Shown here: positions 26,978 through 37,389 of the stretch, one piece after another
Position numbering within the stretch: the first letter of the stretch is position 1
Layout of the letters: every line of letters starts with the position of its first letter
Assembly (NCBI RefSeq): GCF_000227295.1
Contig: NZ_JH165054.1
Coordinates: forward strand, 1,875,577 to 1,939,576
DNA: 64,000 nt
Source: Cutibacterium avidum ATCC 25577
Lineage (GTDB): Bacteria; Actinomycetota; Actinomycetes; Propionibacteriales; Propionibacteriaceae
Direction of reading: 5' to 3'
The notes under the pieces: model-generated
What the model was told of the DNA's origin: nothing
The model's database searches: none
What the model saw: the letters and a program-made list of their open reading frames with translations, nothing else
Made by a program: the position numbers and the translations under genes

Positions 26978-28987
26978 TCACAAGAGATGCGCAGGATCGA
27001 TGACGACGCGCAGAGTGCCCTGTTCATGGTTCATGGTGTGTTTGGAACGCAGGTGGAACAGAGCTGAGGACAACTCCCCGACGGAGAGTTGTCCCACCGG
27101 ACGCACGATGATCCGGTCACGCTCACTCTCTCCAGCTCGCCGCTGTTGAGGGGCCGGGCCCAGCACTTCCAGCTTGTCCCCCATGTCCTCGTTCAGTCGC
27201 TCGGTTGCCAGGGCGACCGTTTGCGGCTCCCCGTCGACGATCCCACAGGGAACCGCGGGTGGGAACCGAGCCTCTCGTCGGTCCTCGAGCTCACGGGCCG
27301 CCCAACCGATGGGATCGTTGCGAACCATGGCCTGCAAGGCAGCATCCTCCGATGGACCGACGACGACCACCCGCCCGCCATCGCGAACTGATCTGACGAA
27401 GGCCATGATCGCCATCCAGCGATCAACGGTCTGTTCCACCGCAGCCAGCCCCGGTCGAGTCAGGGAGGACAGCGCATCGAGGATGACGGCGCAGGAGTAT
27501 CCCGATTCCGGCACTGGTTCAGCCCCCGGCGTGGCGACGACGAGTCTGGGAGCTGAGTCGACGCTGTCTCGCACGTGGTTTCCCGAGGAGTCGACGACGG
27601 GCACGTCCGGGAAGGCGCGGCCCAGTTCGCCGGCCGTCGTCGTCGCTCCAACGATTCCGGACCTGACGTCGGTGGAACCGCACTCGGGGCAACGCCACCG
27701 AGGTAGATGGGTGCCGCACCAAGTGCAGTGCAGGTCAACTCCCGTGCCAGTACGCCGTCCTGTCACCGGGCCGCAGCAGGAAGGGCATCTCACGGATGTC
27801 CGACACACCGAGCAGGACGGTGAGACCAGATCCCCAACTCGAGGCACCGACACCAGGACCGGTCCACGCAGCAACCCCTCACGGATCGTCGTCATGGCCA
27901 GATCGGGCAACCGCACGGATCGGGCCAACGGATCTCGTTCCAGAGCGAAGTCGGAATCCCCTGGGACGCGTACCGGAGCACAGACAGATCTCATCGTCTG
28001 ACGGTCTGCCCGAATGCCCACGAGCCAGCCTGACCTCAGCCACGACGCACTGCGAACCGAGCAGGAGTAGCTCGCCAACAGCAGGGCGCCGTGATCGACC
28101 TGGGCTCGTAGGGCGGCGACATCTCGGGTGTTCGGGTAGGGAGCTCGCGGTTCGTCATGGAGGTCAGAGCACTCGTCCCACACTGCGACCAGTCCGAGGT
28201 TCTCGACGGGGGCCATGACAGCTGACCTGGTGCCGATGATGACCTTGGCCGTGCCACGAATGACGGCCAGGTAATGGCGCCATCTCGTCGACGCCGGTTG
28301 ATCAGCGTGGAGGACGGCCACCGTCCCCGCTCCCAGAACGGCTTCGAACCTGGAATGGAGGGTGGTGACATCCTCGACGGTCGGACAGCAGACAATGGCA
28401 CTGCGCCCGGAGACAAGGGCTGCGGAGACGGCCTGCAACAGGCCATTGGCCCAGTCACCCAGACCTTCGTCGTCCCCCGGACCACATACCGGAGTGACCC
28501 GCCAATGAACTCGGGGACGCTCGCCGGCTGCCACCAGGTCGAGGAAATGACGTCCATCCGTGAGAGCCCGCAAGGTGCCTGACGGCATCGTCGCGGACGG
28601 GACTGGCCACGGCGGCGGGTCAGCGGCCTCTGTCGTCGCATGACGGGTCGGAATGGCCCACCTGAGCACCTCGTCGAGGGTGCCAGCCCAGTGATCGGCA
28701 ACCTTGCGAGCCAGCCTGAGCTGGTCCGGGGTCGACACGACCTGTTCGGAGATCAACTTCACGACCGGGGAAAGCTTGACCCCTGGTTCCTGTTCGTGGT
28801 CGACCGCCATCACGACGCCGTCACACAGCCGTCCGGCGAGTTTCACCCTGACCCGCGTTCCCGCCTGAATCCGACCGACGAGGTCATCAGGGATGAGGTA
28901 GTCGAAGGGGCGGTCCAGGTGCGCCAAACCAGAGGAGACGACCACATGGGCAATCCATGTGGTCGTCTCCAGCAGCGGTTCGGTCAT
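26978..28987 (-). CDS. priA: primosomal protein N' (PriA-like, helicase motifs lost)
   Basis: A 669-residue PriA homologue. The N-terminal DNA-binding region (HLDRPFDYLIPD, GTRVRVKLAGR) and the zinc region with eight Cys (about residues 395-450: CSVC, CPSC, CTWC, CPEC) are present. The Walker A motif expected near residue 170-190 is absent, and no DEXH box is seen. This matches the annotation of other actinobacterial PriA proteins as probably lacking helicase activity. It may still act as a scaffold for replication restart. Confidence 0.9.
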   Translation of the reverse strand: MTEPLLETTTWIAHVVVSSGLAHLDRPFDYLIPDDLVGRIQAGTRVRVKLAGRLCDGVVMAVDHEQEPGVKLSPVVKLISEQVVSTPDQLRLARKVADHWAGTLDEVLRWAIPTRHATTEAADPPPWPVPSATMPSGTLRALTDGRHFLDLVAAGERPRVHWRVTPVCGPGDDEGLGDWANGLLQAVSAALVSGRSAIVCCPTVEDVTTLHSRFEAVLGAGTVAVLHADQPASTRWRHYLAVIRGTAKVIIGTRSAVMAPVENLGLVAVWDECSDLHDEPRAPYPNTRDVAALRAQVDHGALLLASYSCSVRSASWLRSGWLVGIRADRQTMRSVCAPVRVPGDSDFALERDPLARSVRLPDLAMTTIREGLLRGPVLVSVPRVGDLVSPSCSVCRTSVRCPSCCGPVTGRRTGTGVDLHCTWCGTHLPRWRCPECGSTDVRSGIVGATTTAGELGRAFPDVPVVDSSGNHVRDSVDSAPRLVVATPGAEPVPESGYSCAVILDALSSLTRPGLAAVEQTVDRWMAIMAFVRSVRDGGRVVVVGPSEDAALQAMVRNDPIGWAARELEDRREARFPPAVPCGIVDGEPQTVALATERLNEDMGDKLEVLGPAPQQRRAGESERDRIIVRPVGQLSVGELSSALFHLRSKHTMNHEQGTLRVVIDPAHLL

Positions 28988-29039
28988 GGGTCAGATGCTA
29001 CGGCCCACCACCGACGGCATCGCGACAGATGGTGTTCTC

Positions 29040-30236
29040 TCAGAGACGGGCGGCCGCGGCCAAGGCCTCGGCACGGTCCGTCACCTCCCAGGTGATGCCA
29101 GGGAGCTCGCGCCCGAAGTGTCCTCCGGCGACGAGCTGGGAGTAAATCGGACGAAGCAGATCAAGGTTCTTGATGATCGCGCCGGGACGAAGGTCGAAGA
29201 CCTCGGCGACTGCGCGCTCGATCTCGATCTCGGGAACGTGGTTGGTCCCGAAGGTGTCGATGCGGAATCCCACCGGACGCGCGGCACCGATAGCGTAAGC
29301 CACCTGGCACTCGCAGCGGTCGGCCAGACCTGCGGCGACGACGTTCTTGGCCACCCAGCGCATGGCGTAGGCAGCGGAACGGTCGACCTTAGAGGGGTCC
29401 TTGCCGGAGAAGGCACCGCCACCGTGACGGGCCATGCCGCCATAGGTGTCGACGATGATCTTGCGACCGGTCAGACCGGCGTCGCCCATGGGGCCACCGA
29501 TGACGAACTTGCCGGTCGGGTTGACGAGCACCCTCATGTCCTTGTGATCAAGGTCGTAGCGCTCCAGCACCGGGTCGATGACCAGGCGACGCAGATCAGG
29601 GGTCATCGTCGCGTCGATGTCTACCCCGTCGCGATGCTGGCTGGAGACGACGACGGTGTCCACCGCCACCGGCTTGTCGTTCTCGTCGTAACGGATTGTC
29701 ACCTGGGTTTTGCCGTCGGGGCACAGGTAGTCCAGCGCGCCCTCCTTGCGGACCTTGGTGAGTTGCAGGGACAGGGCGTGGGCCATGTCGATCGGGAGTG
29801 GCATGAGGGACGGGGTCTCGGTGCAGGCGTATCCGAACATCAGGCCCTGGTCGCCAGCGCCCTGAGCGTCGATGAGGTCAGTGGAACCATGCCGAGTTTC
29901 ATAGGCTGAGGTCACGCCCTGGGCAATGTCGGGGCTCTGGGCATCAATCGCGACCGAGACGCCACAGGAAGCACCGTCGAAGCCCTTGGCCGAGGAGTCA
30001 TAGCCGATGTCAAGGATGCGGGAACGAGCAATACCCGCGATGTCGACGTAGGCCTCAGTGGTGACCTCGCCGCAAACCATCACCTGACCGGTCGTCACGA
30101 CCGTTTCCACGGCTGCGTGGGAGTGGGGATCCTCGGCAAGGAGAGCATCGAGGACGGCATCAGAGATTGCATCAGCAATCTTGTCGGGATGGCCTTCCGT
30201 CACCGATTCGGATGTGAACAGACGAGTGGTGGGCAT
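29040..30236 (-). CDS. metK: S-adenosylmethionine synthetase
   Basis: Makes SAM from methionine and ATP, 398 residues. Signatures [16 protein letters not shown], the [12 protein letters not shown] hexapeptide region and [19 protein letters not shown] are intact. The start at 30236 is fixed by AGGAAACCACC just upstream; a start 12 codons earlier has no support. No SAM riboswitch is visible in the 40-bp gap to coaBC. Confidence 0.97.
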   Translation of the reverse strand: MPTTRLFTSESVTEGHPDKIADAISDAVLDALLAEDPHSHAAVETVVTTGQVMVCGEVTTEAYVDIAGIARSRILDIGYDSSAKGFDGASCGVSVAIDAQSPDIAQGVTSAYETRHGSTDLIDAQGAGDQGLMFGYACTETPSLMPLPIDMAHALSLQLTKVRKEGALDYLCPDGKTQVTIRYDENDKPVAVDTVVVSSQHRDGVDIDATMTPDLRRLVIDPVLERYDLDHKDMRVLVNPTGKFVIGGPMGDAGLTGRKIIVDTYGGMARHGGGAFSGKDPSKVDRSAAYAMRWVAKNVVAAGLADRCECQVAYAIGAARPVGFRIDTFGTNHVPEIEIERAVAEVFDLRPGAIIKNLDLLRPIYSQLVAGGHFGRELPGITWEVTDRAEALAAAARL

Positions 30237-30276
30237 GGTGGTTTCCTGTCCGCGCGGCCACAAGCCGCGCATCGTG

Positions 30277-31509
30277 TTACTGAGTGGCCAGCAGCATGTG
30301 GACCTCGTCGAGGACCGCTACTGCAGCCTGCGACTTAGATCCGGTGACGCGTCGACCGGGCCCCTGCTGGTGGACCACGGTGACATCGGTGCCGACCTTG
30401 CCGAACACCTTCCCCTCGCTCACGTCGTTGACGACCAATAGATCGCATCCCTTGCGGGCGAGTTTGGCCTGCGCCAGCTCAAGGAGCTGGGCACGGTCAG
30501 GTGCCGTCTCGGCGGCAAACCCGACGACGACCCGATGCGGTACCGATTGGGCACAGATCCGGGCCAGGACGTCGGGAGTCTGGTGGAGTTCGAGGGACGT
30601 CGTCGCGCCGACGGCGGAGTCCCCCTCGTGTTTCTTGATCTTGGTGTCGGCGGCCACCGGTGCGAAATCGGCGGCCGCAACGGCCTGGATGACGACATCG
30701 GCGTGAGGTGCCAGATCGTTCATGGCCTCGGCAAGGTCCTCAGTGCTGTCGATCCGCGTCACCTCGACGCATGACGGCATGACGACATCGACGTGAGCTG
30801 CAACGACGTGAACATCCGCACCTCGAGCAGCTGCCACCTGAGCGATGGCCTTCCCCATCCGTCCGGATGAGGAGTTTCCGAGGTAACGCACTGGGTCGAT
30901 GGCCTCGCGGGTGCCACCCAGCGAGATGACGACGCGTTTCCCTGCAAGATCCCGGCGGCACATTGCGTCAGCGGCATCCGGACAGGCCAGCAACAGCTCA
31001 ACGAATTCGGCGATCTCATCCGGATCAGGCAGTCGCCCAGGACCGGAGTCCCGACCGGTGAGGCGCCCGGATGCAGGATCCTTGACGACGATGCCATGAC
31101 GACGAAGGGTCGCGACATTGTCGATGGTGGCTGGATTCTGCCACATCCCGGTGTGCATGGCGGGCGCCAGCACAACCGGCGCGGACGTGGCGAGAATCGT
31201 CGTTGTCAGGAGGTCGTCGGCGTGACCACCAGCGATACGCGCCATGAGATCGGCGGTCGCTGGGGCAACGACGACCACGTCGGCACGCTCGGCCAACCGA
31301 ATGTGCTCGACGCCGGGAACGTCGTCAAAGACCTCGGTGTGGACCGGATGCCCACTCAGTGCCTCCCACGTGGGACGACCGACAAATTCGAGGGCGGCCC
31401 TGGTGGGGACGACATGGACCTCATGACCGGCCTCGGAGAGGAGTCGCGAGAGCAGACACGCCTTGTAGGCGGCAATTCCTCCTCCGACACCAAGGACGAC
31501 GACACTCAC
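30277..31509 (-). CDS. coaBC: bifunctional phosphopantothenoylcysteine decarboxylase / phosphopantothenate-cysteine ligase
   Basis: A 410-residue fused CoA-biosynthesis enzyme. The CoaC flavoprotein half has [11 protein letters not shown] and the substrate clamp [14 protein letters not shown]. The CoaB half has [21 protein letters not shown] and AVAAADFAP with a KIKK motif. It follows rpoZ by 12 bp. Confidence 0.95.
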   Translation of the reverse strand: MSVVVLGVGGGIAAYKACLLSRLLSEAGHEVHVVPTRAALEFVGRPTWEALSGHPVHTEVFDDVPGVEHIRLAERADVVVVAPATADLMARIAGGHADDLLTTTILATSAPVVLAPAMHTGMWQNPATIDNVATLRRHGIVVKDPASGRLTGRDSGPGRLPDPDEIAEFVELLLACPDAADAMCRRDLAGKRVVISLGGTREAIDPVRYLGNSSSGRMGKAIAQVAAARGADVHVVAAHVDVVMPSCVEVTRIDSTEDLAEAMNDLAPHADVVIQAVAAADFAPVAADTKIKKHEGDSAVGATTSLELHQTPDVLARICAQSVPHRVVVGFAAETAPDRAQLLELAQAKLARKGCDLLVVNDVSEGKVFGKVGTDVTVVHQQGPGRRVTGSKSQAAVAVLDEVHMLLATQ

Positions 31510-31521
31510 GCCAGACTCAGA

Positions 31522-31893
31522 TCAGGCGTTCGGATCAGCGAGATCAGCGAAGGGATCGTCGAGCTCGATGGACGGGGCCTCCTGGGCCGCAGCGGCCTGA
31601 GCAGCGATCTCCTCGGCGTCCATCTCATGGGCCTCAACGACACCGGCCTGGATCTCACGCATGGCGATGGACAGCGGCTTCTCCTGGTTGGTCGTCTCCA
31701 CGAGCGGGCCGACGTTCTCCAGCAGCCCCTCCGCCAGCTGCGAGTAATACGCATTGATCTGACGGGCGCGCTTCGCGGCGAAGAGAACGAGGCGGTACTT
31801 CGAGTCGACGTGCTCGAGGAGCTGGTCGATGGGCGGGTTGACGATGCCTTCAGGCGTGGTCTCGGTCAAGGAATGTCCTCCCAGTGTGGTCAT
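31522..31893 (-). CDS. rpoZ: RNA polymerase omega subunit
   Basis: A 123-residue omega subunit with [34 protein letters not shown] near the N-terminus and [10 protein letters not shown]. The C-terminal 35 residues are acidic and Ala-rich. It overlaps gmk by ATGA; gmk-rpoZ-coaBC is a standard order. Confidence 0.95.
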   Translation of the reverse strand: MTTLGGHSLTETTPEGIVNPPIDQLLEHVDSKYRLVLFAAKRARQINAYYSQLAEGLLENVGPLVETTNQEKPLSIAMREIQAGVVEAHEMDAEEIAAQAAAAQEAPSIELDDPFADLADPNA

Positions 31894-32489
31894 AGACCCA
31901 ACAACTCTACCAGAGAAGCAACGGCATGGTCCACGGTGTCGTTGACGACCACGGCGTCGAACTCATTGGCATTCGCCAACTCCACACGAGCCGTCTGCAA
32001 CCGACGCTCCCGCTGTTCGGGGGTCTCCGTCCCCCGACCGATCAAACGGTGGACGAGCTCGTCCCACGATGGCGGGGCGAGAAAGATCTGCGTGGCCTGC
32101 GGATATGTCTCACGCACCTGGCGGGCACCCTGAAGATCGATTTCAAGGATGACGGTGCGATCGTCCGCAACCGCTTTCTCAACGGGTTCGCGTGGGGTGC
32201 CGTATCGGTGGCTGTTGTGGACGACGGCCCACTCCAGCAGCCCGTCACCGTCGACAAGCTCGTCGAACTGCGCCGGGGTGACGAAGTCGTAATCGATGCC
32301 GTCACGCTCAGTGGGGCGAGGCGGACGGGTCGTCACCGACCTCGAGACGACAATCTCGGGGTGGCGACGGAACAACGCGCCGACCACCGTTCCCTTGCCG
32401 ACGGCCGTTGGCCCTGAGACGACGGCCACCGTGACGGGATGGTCGTGTCGAAGACCACGGGCCTGTGGGATGACGGGGTCGCTGCTCAT
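31890..32489 (-). CDS. gmk: guanylate kinase
   Basis: A 199-residue GMP kinase. The P-loop is [12 protein letters not shown], followed by the GMP-binding [21 protein letters not shown] and [11 protein letters not shown]. The P-loop variant differs from the usual GPSGVGKST but keeps the Gly-Lys pair. It lies between mihF and rpoZ. Confidence 0.95.
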   Translation of the reverse strand: MSSDPVIPQARGLRHDHPVTVAVVSGPTAVGKGTVVGALFRRHPEIVVSRSVTTRPPRPTERDGIDYDFVTPAQFDELVDGDGLLEWAVVHNSHRYGTPREPVEKAVADDRTVILEIDLQGARQVRETYPQATQIFLAPPSWDELVHRLIGRGTETPEQRERRLQTARVELANANEFDAVVVNDTVDHAVASLVELLGL

Positions 32490-32545
32490 GGCAACACCCT
32501 AGTGGTCAATGGCGACGACGTCGCGCAGCGTAGGGGCGAAGAACC

Positions 32546-32866
32546 TCAGGAACAACGGTCGAACTCGGCACGCAGGCCGGCGATCTGATGTCTGCCCAGG
32601 CCACGAATGCGGCGATTCGGGGCGATATCGAGGCGCTCCATGATCTCGGCAGCGCGCTTCTCCCCCACGCGAGGAAGGGCCTTCAGCAGGTCAACAACCT
32701 TGACGTGGGCGAGTACATCGTCCTCGGCAGCCTCGTCCAAGGCCTCGGACAACGACAGGTCCCCGGCGCGAACCCTCGCCTTGAACTCAGCCCGGACTCG
32801 CCTGGCCCGTGTCGCTGCTTCACGAGCAGCCGAAAGCTGTTCCGGTGAAAGAGTGGGTATGGACAC
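32546..32866 (-). CDS. mihF: actinobacterial integration host factor (mIHF)
   Basis: A 106-residue nucleoid protein with PTLSPEQLSAAREAATRARR at the N-terminus and the helix-two-turn-helix region LPRVGEKRAAEIMERL followed by IAPNRRIRGLGRHQ. The GTG start at 32866 has a GGAGGGG site 5 bp upstream. Its place before gmk is conserved in Actinobacteria. Confidence 0.95.
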   Translation of the reverse strand: MSIPTLSPEQLSAAREAATRARRVRAEFKARVRAGDLSLSEALDEAAEDDVLAHVKVVDLLKALPRVGEKRAAEIMERLDIAPNRRIRGLGRHQIAGLRAEFDRCS

Positions 32867-32908
32867 GAGCCCCTCCGATCAAGTGTGCAGCCATTCCGAA
32901 CAGTGCGG

Positions 32909-32940
32909 AAGGTCTCCACCAGAACCCTGGTGGAGACCTT
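32909..32940 (-). terminator. 14-bp hairpin between nusB and mihF
   Basis: A perfect inverted repeat AAGGTCTCCACCAG / CTGGTGGAGACCTT around AACC, 17 bp beyond nusB. A probable terminator of efp-nusB; no U-tract follows on the minus strand. Confidence 0.7.
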
Positions 32941-32956
32941 CGGTAGACTAGTCTGC

Positions 32957-33649
32957 TTAGTCGGAGCTTGGGGACGATTCGTGGGGATCTGTGTCCAATT
33001 CGTGATCGTTGGATGTCGGATGTTCTTCCGATTCCAGATCTGCCCCGTCAACGGATTCCTCCACCACTGATTTTTCGGTCACGTTCTCGCCGTCACCAGC
33101 AGCCTCCGGAGGGGCAACGTCCGCAGAGGACACATCCTCCACCCGAGCAGGGCCGTGGACAATGACGGCGTTAAGCAAACCGTTGAGGAATGGCGCCGAG
33201 TCATCGGTCGAGAACTCCTCACTCAGCTCAATGGCCTCAGAGATGACGGCCGGGTCCGGCGTATCCGTATGCAGAATCTCGAAGGCGGCCAGGCGAGCGA
33301 GGACACGATCGACGCGCGGCATCCGGTCCAACGTCCAGCCCTCGGACAGACAATCGGTGAGGACCGAGTCCAGGCCAGCCTGAGAGGCAGCCACCCCGCG
33401 AACCAGATCAGCCGCGAACGGGCGTACCGGGTTGGTGAAGACGCCCGGACGGGCGGCCAAGACCTCGAGGATGTCGGTACCCATGAGATCAGCCTCGAAC
33501 AGAATGTCGAGGGCCTGTTTGCGCGCCTTGGACCGCGTCGAGAGGTCAGCGTGCTTCTGGATGTCTCCGCTGACGCGCTTGACCTCGAGGTCTCCGATCC
33601 TCTCGATGGGGCCCTCGTCGTCAGGCGTCGGAGTGGTGTTCGTACTCAC
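32957..33649 (-). CDS. nusB: transcription antitermination factor NusB with acidic C-terminal tail
   Basis: The NusB fold covers about residues 35-165 ([45 protein letters not shown]). It is followed by about 65 residues rich in Glu, Asp and Ser, and preceded by a 35-residue extension. Total 230 residues against about 140-150 for most NusB. The GTG start overlaps efp as GTGA, the conserved efp-nusB pair. Confidence 0.93.
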   Translation of the reverse strand: MSTNTTPTPDDEGPIERIGDLEVKRVSGDIQKHADLSTRSKARKQALDILFEADLMGTDILEVLAARPGVFTNPVRPFAADLVRGVAASQAGLDSVLTDCLSEGWTLDRMPRVDRVLARLAAFEILHTDTPDPAVISEAIELSEEFSTDDSAPFLNGLLNAVIVHGPARVEDVSSADVAPPEAAGDGENVTEKSVVEESVDGADLESEEHPTSNDHELDTDPHESSPSSD

Positions 33650-34215
33650 TTCTCGGAAATACGACCGAGGTAGTCGCCAGAGCGGGTGTCGACCTTGACC
33701 TTCTCACCGGTGGTGATGAAGAGCGGAACCTGGATCTCGCGACCGGTCTCGAGGGTGGCGGGCTTGGTGCCGCCGGTGGAACGATCACCCTGCAAGCCAG
33801 GCTCGGTGTAGGTGATCTCGAGCTCGACCGAGGCGGGCAGGTCAATGTACAGCGGGTTGCCCTCGTGCAGGGCAACGGTGGCGGTCTGGTTCTCGAGCAT
33901 GAAGTCCTTGGCGTCACCGACGACCTCAGAGGGAATTGGCAGCTGCTCGTAGGTGGTCTCGTCCATGAAGACGTAGACGTCACCATCCTGATACAGGTAC
34001 TGCATGTCACGACGATCGACCTCGGCCGACTCGATCTTGACGTCAGAGTTGAAGGTCTTGTCCACAACCTTGCCACTCAGCACGTGTTTCAGCTTGGTAC
34101 GAACGACGGTGTTGCCCTTACCCGGCTTGTGGTGCTGGAACCAGATGACCGTCCACAGCTGGCCGTCGAGGTTGAGAACGGTGCCGTTCTTGATGTCATT
34201 GGTGGAGATAACCAC
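33646..34215 (-). CDS. efp: translation elongation factor P
   Basis: A 189-residue EF-P that relieves ribosome stalling at proline runs. It begins [18 protein letters not shown] and carries [15 protein letters not shown] with the conserved Lys at the loop tip. Three OB-like domains span the length. The GTG at 34215 with an upstream AAAGGGA site gives the normal length; the listed upstream ATG would add 12 atypical residues. Confidence 0.96.
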   Translation of the reverse strand: MVISTNDIKNGTVLNLDGQLWTVIWFQHHKPGKGNTVVRTKLKHVLSGKVVDKTFNSDVKIESAEVDRRDMQYLYQDGDVYVFMDETTYEQLPIPSEVVGDAKDFMLENQTATVALHEGNPLYIDLPASVELEITYTEPGLQGDRSTGGTKPATLETGREIQVPLFITTGEKVKVDTRSGDYLGRISEK

Positions 34216-34300
34216 AGGTCGGTCCCTTTCGAGATGAATTGCGTCGATCATGGATCAGGATGCGGCACGCCAGCCGACATCCTGGGCAAGTCTAGCGGAC

Positions 34301-34318
34301 GGGGGGCTTCAACCCCCC
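34301..34318. other. G6/C6 hairpin in the efp/ppk2 divergent gap
   Basis: GGGGGG-CTTCAA-CCCCCC forms a 6-bp all-GC hairpin between two divergent genes. It may be a leader structure or a barrier; the function is not clear. Confidence 0.4.
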
Positions 34319-34447
34319 TATGCCGGGGGAAGGCAGACCCATGACAGGCAGGTGCGGACCACTCGCCGCTCCCATGACATGGTCCCGTCATGTCCCGTTC
34401 ATGTTGTTGAGGCCTTGGCCGCACACCTCTTCAGTAACGTTGACACC

Positions 34448-35398
34448 ATGCACGACCTTGACTCCACCGGGCTGCGCGCCCACTTTGATCCCGCCACGGA
34501 CTCCGACCAGCACTCGCTGCGTGAATTCATTGACCTGGTCGCTGATGCCGGATATGTCGTCGATTCCGATGAGCACGGAGACGATCCCGAACTCATCGCT
34601 CCAGACGGTTCCGCCGTGGAGACCTGGCATGAGGATTACCCCTATCCGAACCTCATGGACAGGCGAGAGTACGAAACCCAGAAAAGGTTGCTGCAAATCG
34701 AGCTTCTCAAGCTCCAATACTCCATTGACGACACCGGCGACCGTCACGTCATCGTCTTTGAGGGACGCGACGCAGCCGGGAAGGGTGGCGCGATCAAGAG
34801 GTTCAGTGAGCATCTCAATCCCCGTCGCTGCCGTACCGTCGCCCTCGACAAGCCCTCGGACCGCGAGCTCGGCCAGTGGAACTTCCAGCGTTACATCCAG
34901 CATTTTCCCACTGCCGGCGAGATAGTCCTCTTCGACCGGTCCTGGTACAACCGGGGCGGCGTCGAGCGGGTAATGGGATTCTGTACTGACGAAGAGCATC
35001 GAATCTTCCTGCACCAGGCCCCAAAGCTCGAGGAGATGATGATCGAGTCGGGAATCCACGTCACCAAGTTCTGGTTCTCGGTAACCCGTCAGGAACAGCG
35101 CACTAGGTTCGCAATTCGTCAGCTCGATCCGGTTCGCCGCTGGAAGCTCTCCCCAATGGACTTGGAATCCTTGGGACGTTGGGACGATTACACCCGCGCC
35201 AAGGAAGAGATGTTCGCCGCGACTGACACCGATGCTGCCCCGTGGATTTGCGTCAAGTCCAATGACAAGAAACGCGCGCGTCTCAACGCCATGAGGTATT
35301 TCCTGTCCCAATACGATTACGAAGGCAAAGACGAAGATGTCGTCGGCCAGCCCGATCCTCGGTTGGTACGTCGAGCCCGAGACACCGTTGGAGACTGA
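34448..35398 (+). CDS. polyphosphate kinase 2 family protein
   Basis: A 316-residue PPK2. The Walker A-like motif GRDAAGKGGAIKR is near residue 105, followed by RTVALDKPSDRE, the lid region and the Walker B FDRSWYNRGGVERVMGF. Family members transfer phosphate between polyphosphate and nucleotides, typically driving GDP or ADP phosphorylation. The N-terminal 80 residues are an acidic extension. The start at 34448 excludes a long leader frame. It is isolated between efp and a P-type ATPase gene. Confidence 0.92.
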   Translation: MHDLDSTGLRAHFDPATDSDQHSLREFIDLVADAGYVVDSDEHGDDPELIAPDGSAVETWHEDYPYPNLMDRREYETQKRLLQIELLKLQYSIDDTGDRHVIVFEGRDAAGKGGAIKRFSEHLNPRRCRTVALDKPSDRELGQWNFQRYIQHFPTAGEIVLFDRSWYNRGGVERVMGFCTDEEHRIFLHQAPKLEEMMIESGIHVTKFWFSVTRQEQRTRFAIRQLDPVRRWKLSPMDLESLGRWDDYTRAKEEMFAATDTDAAPWICVKSNDKKRARLNAMRYFLSQYDYEGKDEDVVGQPDPRLVRRARDTVGD

Positions 35399-35429
35399 GG
35401 GAGGCTGTCCCGCCGGGGTGGATGGCGGC

Positions 35430-35446
35430 GCCCCTGACGACGGGGC
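35430..35446. terminator. short hairpin between ppk2 and the P-type ATPase gene
   Basis: GCCCC (35430-35434) / GGGGC (35442-35446) between two convergent genes. It may serve as a weak shared terminator. Confidence 0.3.
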
Positions 35447-35456
35447 TGATACGTGA

Positions 35457-37274
35457 TTATGGGCGCCGTCGTTCACCTGCATTGAACCCAGTGGGAATAA
35501 GCCGCGCCGAGTTGAGGATGAAGGCCGTCTCACTACCGACGTGAACCAGCGCCGCACCGAGAGGTCCGAGAGCTCCGGTCGCGGCCAGGACCATGCCGAG
35601 GACATCCACGGCTAGGGTCCCGACGACGTTGAACCAGATGATGCCTCGCACCCGTCGAGCCGTTCTGACGGCGCCGGCAAGGTCGGCAAGGTCCGAGGAG
35701 ATGAGGACGACGTCGGCAGATCGTCGAGCTATCTCGGTACCGGCGCCCATGCCCACCCCAACGGTGGCTGCCGAAAGAGCGGGAGCGTCGTTGAAGCCAT
35801 CACCAACCATGACCACCTTGCGTCCCGATGCCATGAGTTCCGAAATGACATCGGCCTTTTCAATCGGACGCAATCCAGCACGGACCTCGTCAACACCGAC
35901 CTGATCGCCCACTTGTCTGGCTGTTGCCTCCGCATCTCCCGACAACATGACGACCTGAAGCCCCATGCGGTGCAATTCCTCAATTGCTGCTGCGGACGTC
36001 TCACGAATCTCATCAACGAACTGGATTGCGCCAATCCATTCGTCGTCCACCCACACGTATGACCGCGCGATGGCGTCCGTGGAGAACCCGGCGGGGACGC
36101 GTCTGCTGACCTCGACGCGGCGACCGCCGACGACGCCTGAGACACCATGCCCAGGCTCATAGCGGAAGTCCTCGGCCATCAAGGCCGTCACGTCACTAGC
36201 CGCGCATATGGCACGGCCAACCGGGTGTTCGCTGAACTGCTCGACGGATGCGGCCAGGGAGAGGACATCGTCATCCGCCCAGCCTGCAGCCGGGTCGACC
36301 TTGGAAACCGTCGGTTGTCCAGCAGTGATCGTGCCCGTCTTGTCGATCACCACCGTGTCGACCTGACCGAGTTGCTCCAGGTGCACGCCGCCTTTCACGA
36401 AGGCTCCGCGTCTGGCAACCCGGGCCATGCCAGCCAGGATCGCCAGTGGCGTGCCAGCTGCAACACCACATGCACCGGCGACGACGATGACCGAGATGGT
36501 GGCTCGCAGGTCGTGGGTCGCGAACCAGGTGATGATTGCAGCGAGGAAGGCCGCTGCGACGATCCAGGTGGCAACGCGATCGCTGAGCCGCTGAACCGGG
36601 GTCGGGCTGTCCTGGCCGGAGCGCACAGCCTCGACGATCTGACCATAACTGGAATTGGCTCCGATCTGCTCGACGCGCACCTCAATCGCGCCGCCATGAT
36701 TGACAGAACCCGCCAGGACGCGGTCCCCTTCACGCACGGTCACCGGCATCGGTTCGCCGGTGATTCGGGACTGATCAACCTCGGATCTTCCCGCTTGAAT
36801 GAGTCCATCCACGGCAACTCGATCCCCTGGCGAGATCACGATGAGGTCCCCCACGGTGAGTTCAGCCAGAGCAGTGTCGACGATCCCGTCGTTGCGTCTC
36901 ACCCGAACCGTGTCCGGGAGGAAAGCCATCAGGTCGGTGAGAGCGTCACGACCGCGCTCCATGGAGAGGTCCTCGAGGATCTCGGCGACGAGCACGAATG
37001 TGGTGATCATGAGTGCGGTGACCCATTCGCCGATCGCTGCCGCAGCAGCAATGGCACACAGCATCGATAATTCCATACTCATGTGGGCATGACAGAGATC
37101 GTCGAAGGCCTCAGCGAGGAAAGGCCAGCACCCGACAGTCAGGCAGATGACCCCAATCGCGGGGACCCGGTGGTCTGGCCATACCAGACCCAGTCCGACG
37201 ATGACGGCAGCGACGGCGCAGAGAGCCGCGCGCCAGCCGAGATCAAGGTCAAAACGGTCACGCCAAGAGGGCAT
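35457..37274 (-). CDS. heavy-metal P1B-type ATPase without CPC motif
   Basis: A membrane metal pump of about 605 residues. P-type motifs are present: ITGEPMPV (actuator), DKTGT with the phosphorylated Asp near residue 310, SEHPVGRAI (the HP motif of P1B pumps) and VGDGFNDAPAL. The transmembrane metal motif usually read as CPC or SPC is instead GACGVAAGTP, with Cys but no preceding Pro. No N-terminal metal-binding domain is seen. The preceding ArsR gene likely controls it. The metal cannot be assigned. I chose the ATG at 37274, which starts just before the first membrane helices. Confidence 0.88.
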   Translation of the reverse strand: MPSWRDRFDLDLGWRAALCAVAAVIVGLGLVWPDHRVPAIGVICLTVGCWPFLAEAFDDLCHAHMSMELSMLCAIAAAAAIGEWVTALMITTFVLVAEILEDLSMERGRDALTDLMAFLPDTVRVRRNDGIVDTALAELTVGDLIVISPGDRVAVDGLIQAGRSEVDQSRITGEPMPVTVREGDRVLAGSVNHGGAIEVRVEQIGANSSYGQIVEAVRSGQDSPTPVQRLSDRVATWIVAAAFLAAIITWFATHDLRATISVIVVAGACGVAAGTPLAILAGMARVARRGAFVKGGVHLEQLGQVDTVVIDKTGTITAGQPTVSKVDPAAGWADDDVLSLAASVEQFSEHPVGRAICAASDVTALMAEDFRYEPGHGVSGVVGGRRVEVSRRVPAGFSTDAIARSYVWVDDEWIGAIQFVDEIRETSAAAIEELHRMGLQVVMLSGDAEATARQVGDQVGVDEVRAGLRPIEKADVISELMASGRKVVMVGDGFNDAPALSAATVGVGMGAGTEIARRSADVVLISSDLADLAGAVRTARRVRGIIWFNVVGTLAVDVLGMVLAATGALGPLGAALVHVGSETAFILNSARLIPTGFNAGERRRP

Positions 37275-37389
37275 GGATGTTCTCCTGAGGGAGGTAAATG
37301 TGGTCAGCGGAGGTTCTCGCGCCGAAAAATGCGCCCTCGGCGGGCGGAAGACGGTTCCTGTGTCATCGGAAACGGAACCGGCGTGACGG

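Noticed and set aside
29040..30276. Possible SAM riboswitch before metK
   Set aside because: The gap to coaBC is about 40 bp, too short, and metK is read as part of the rpoZ-coaBC run.
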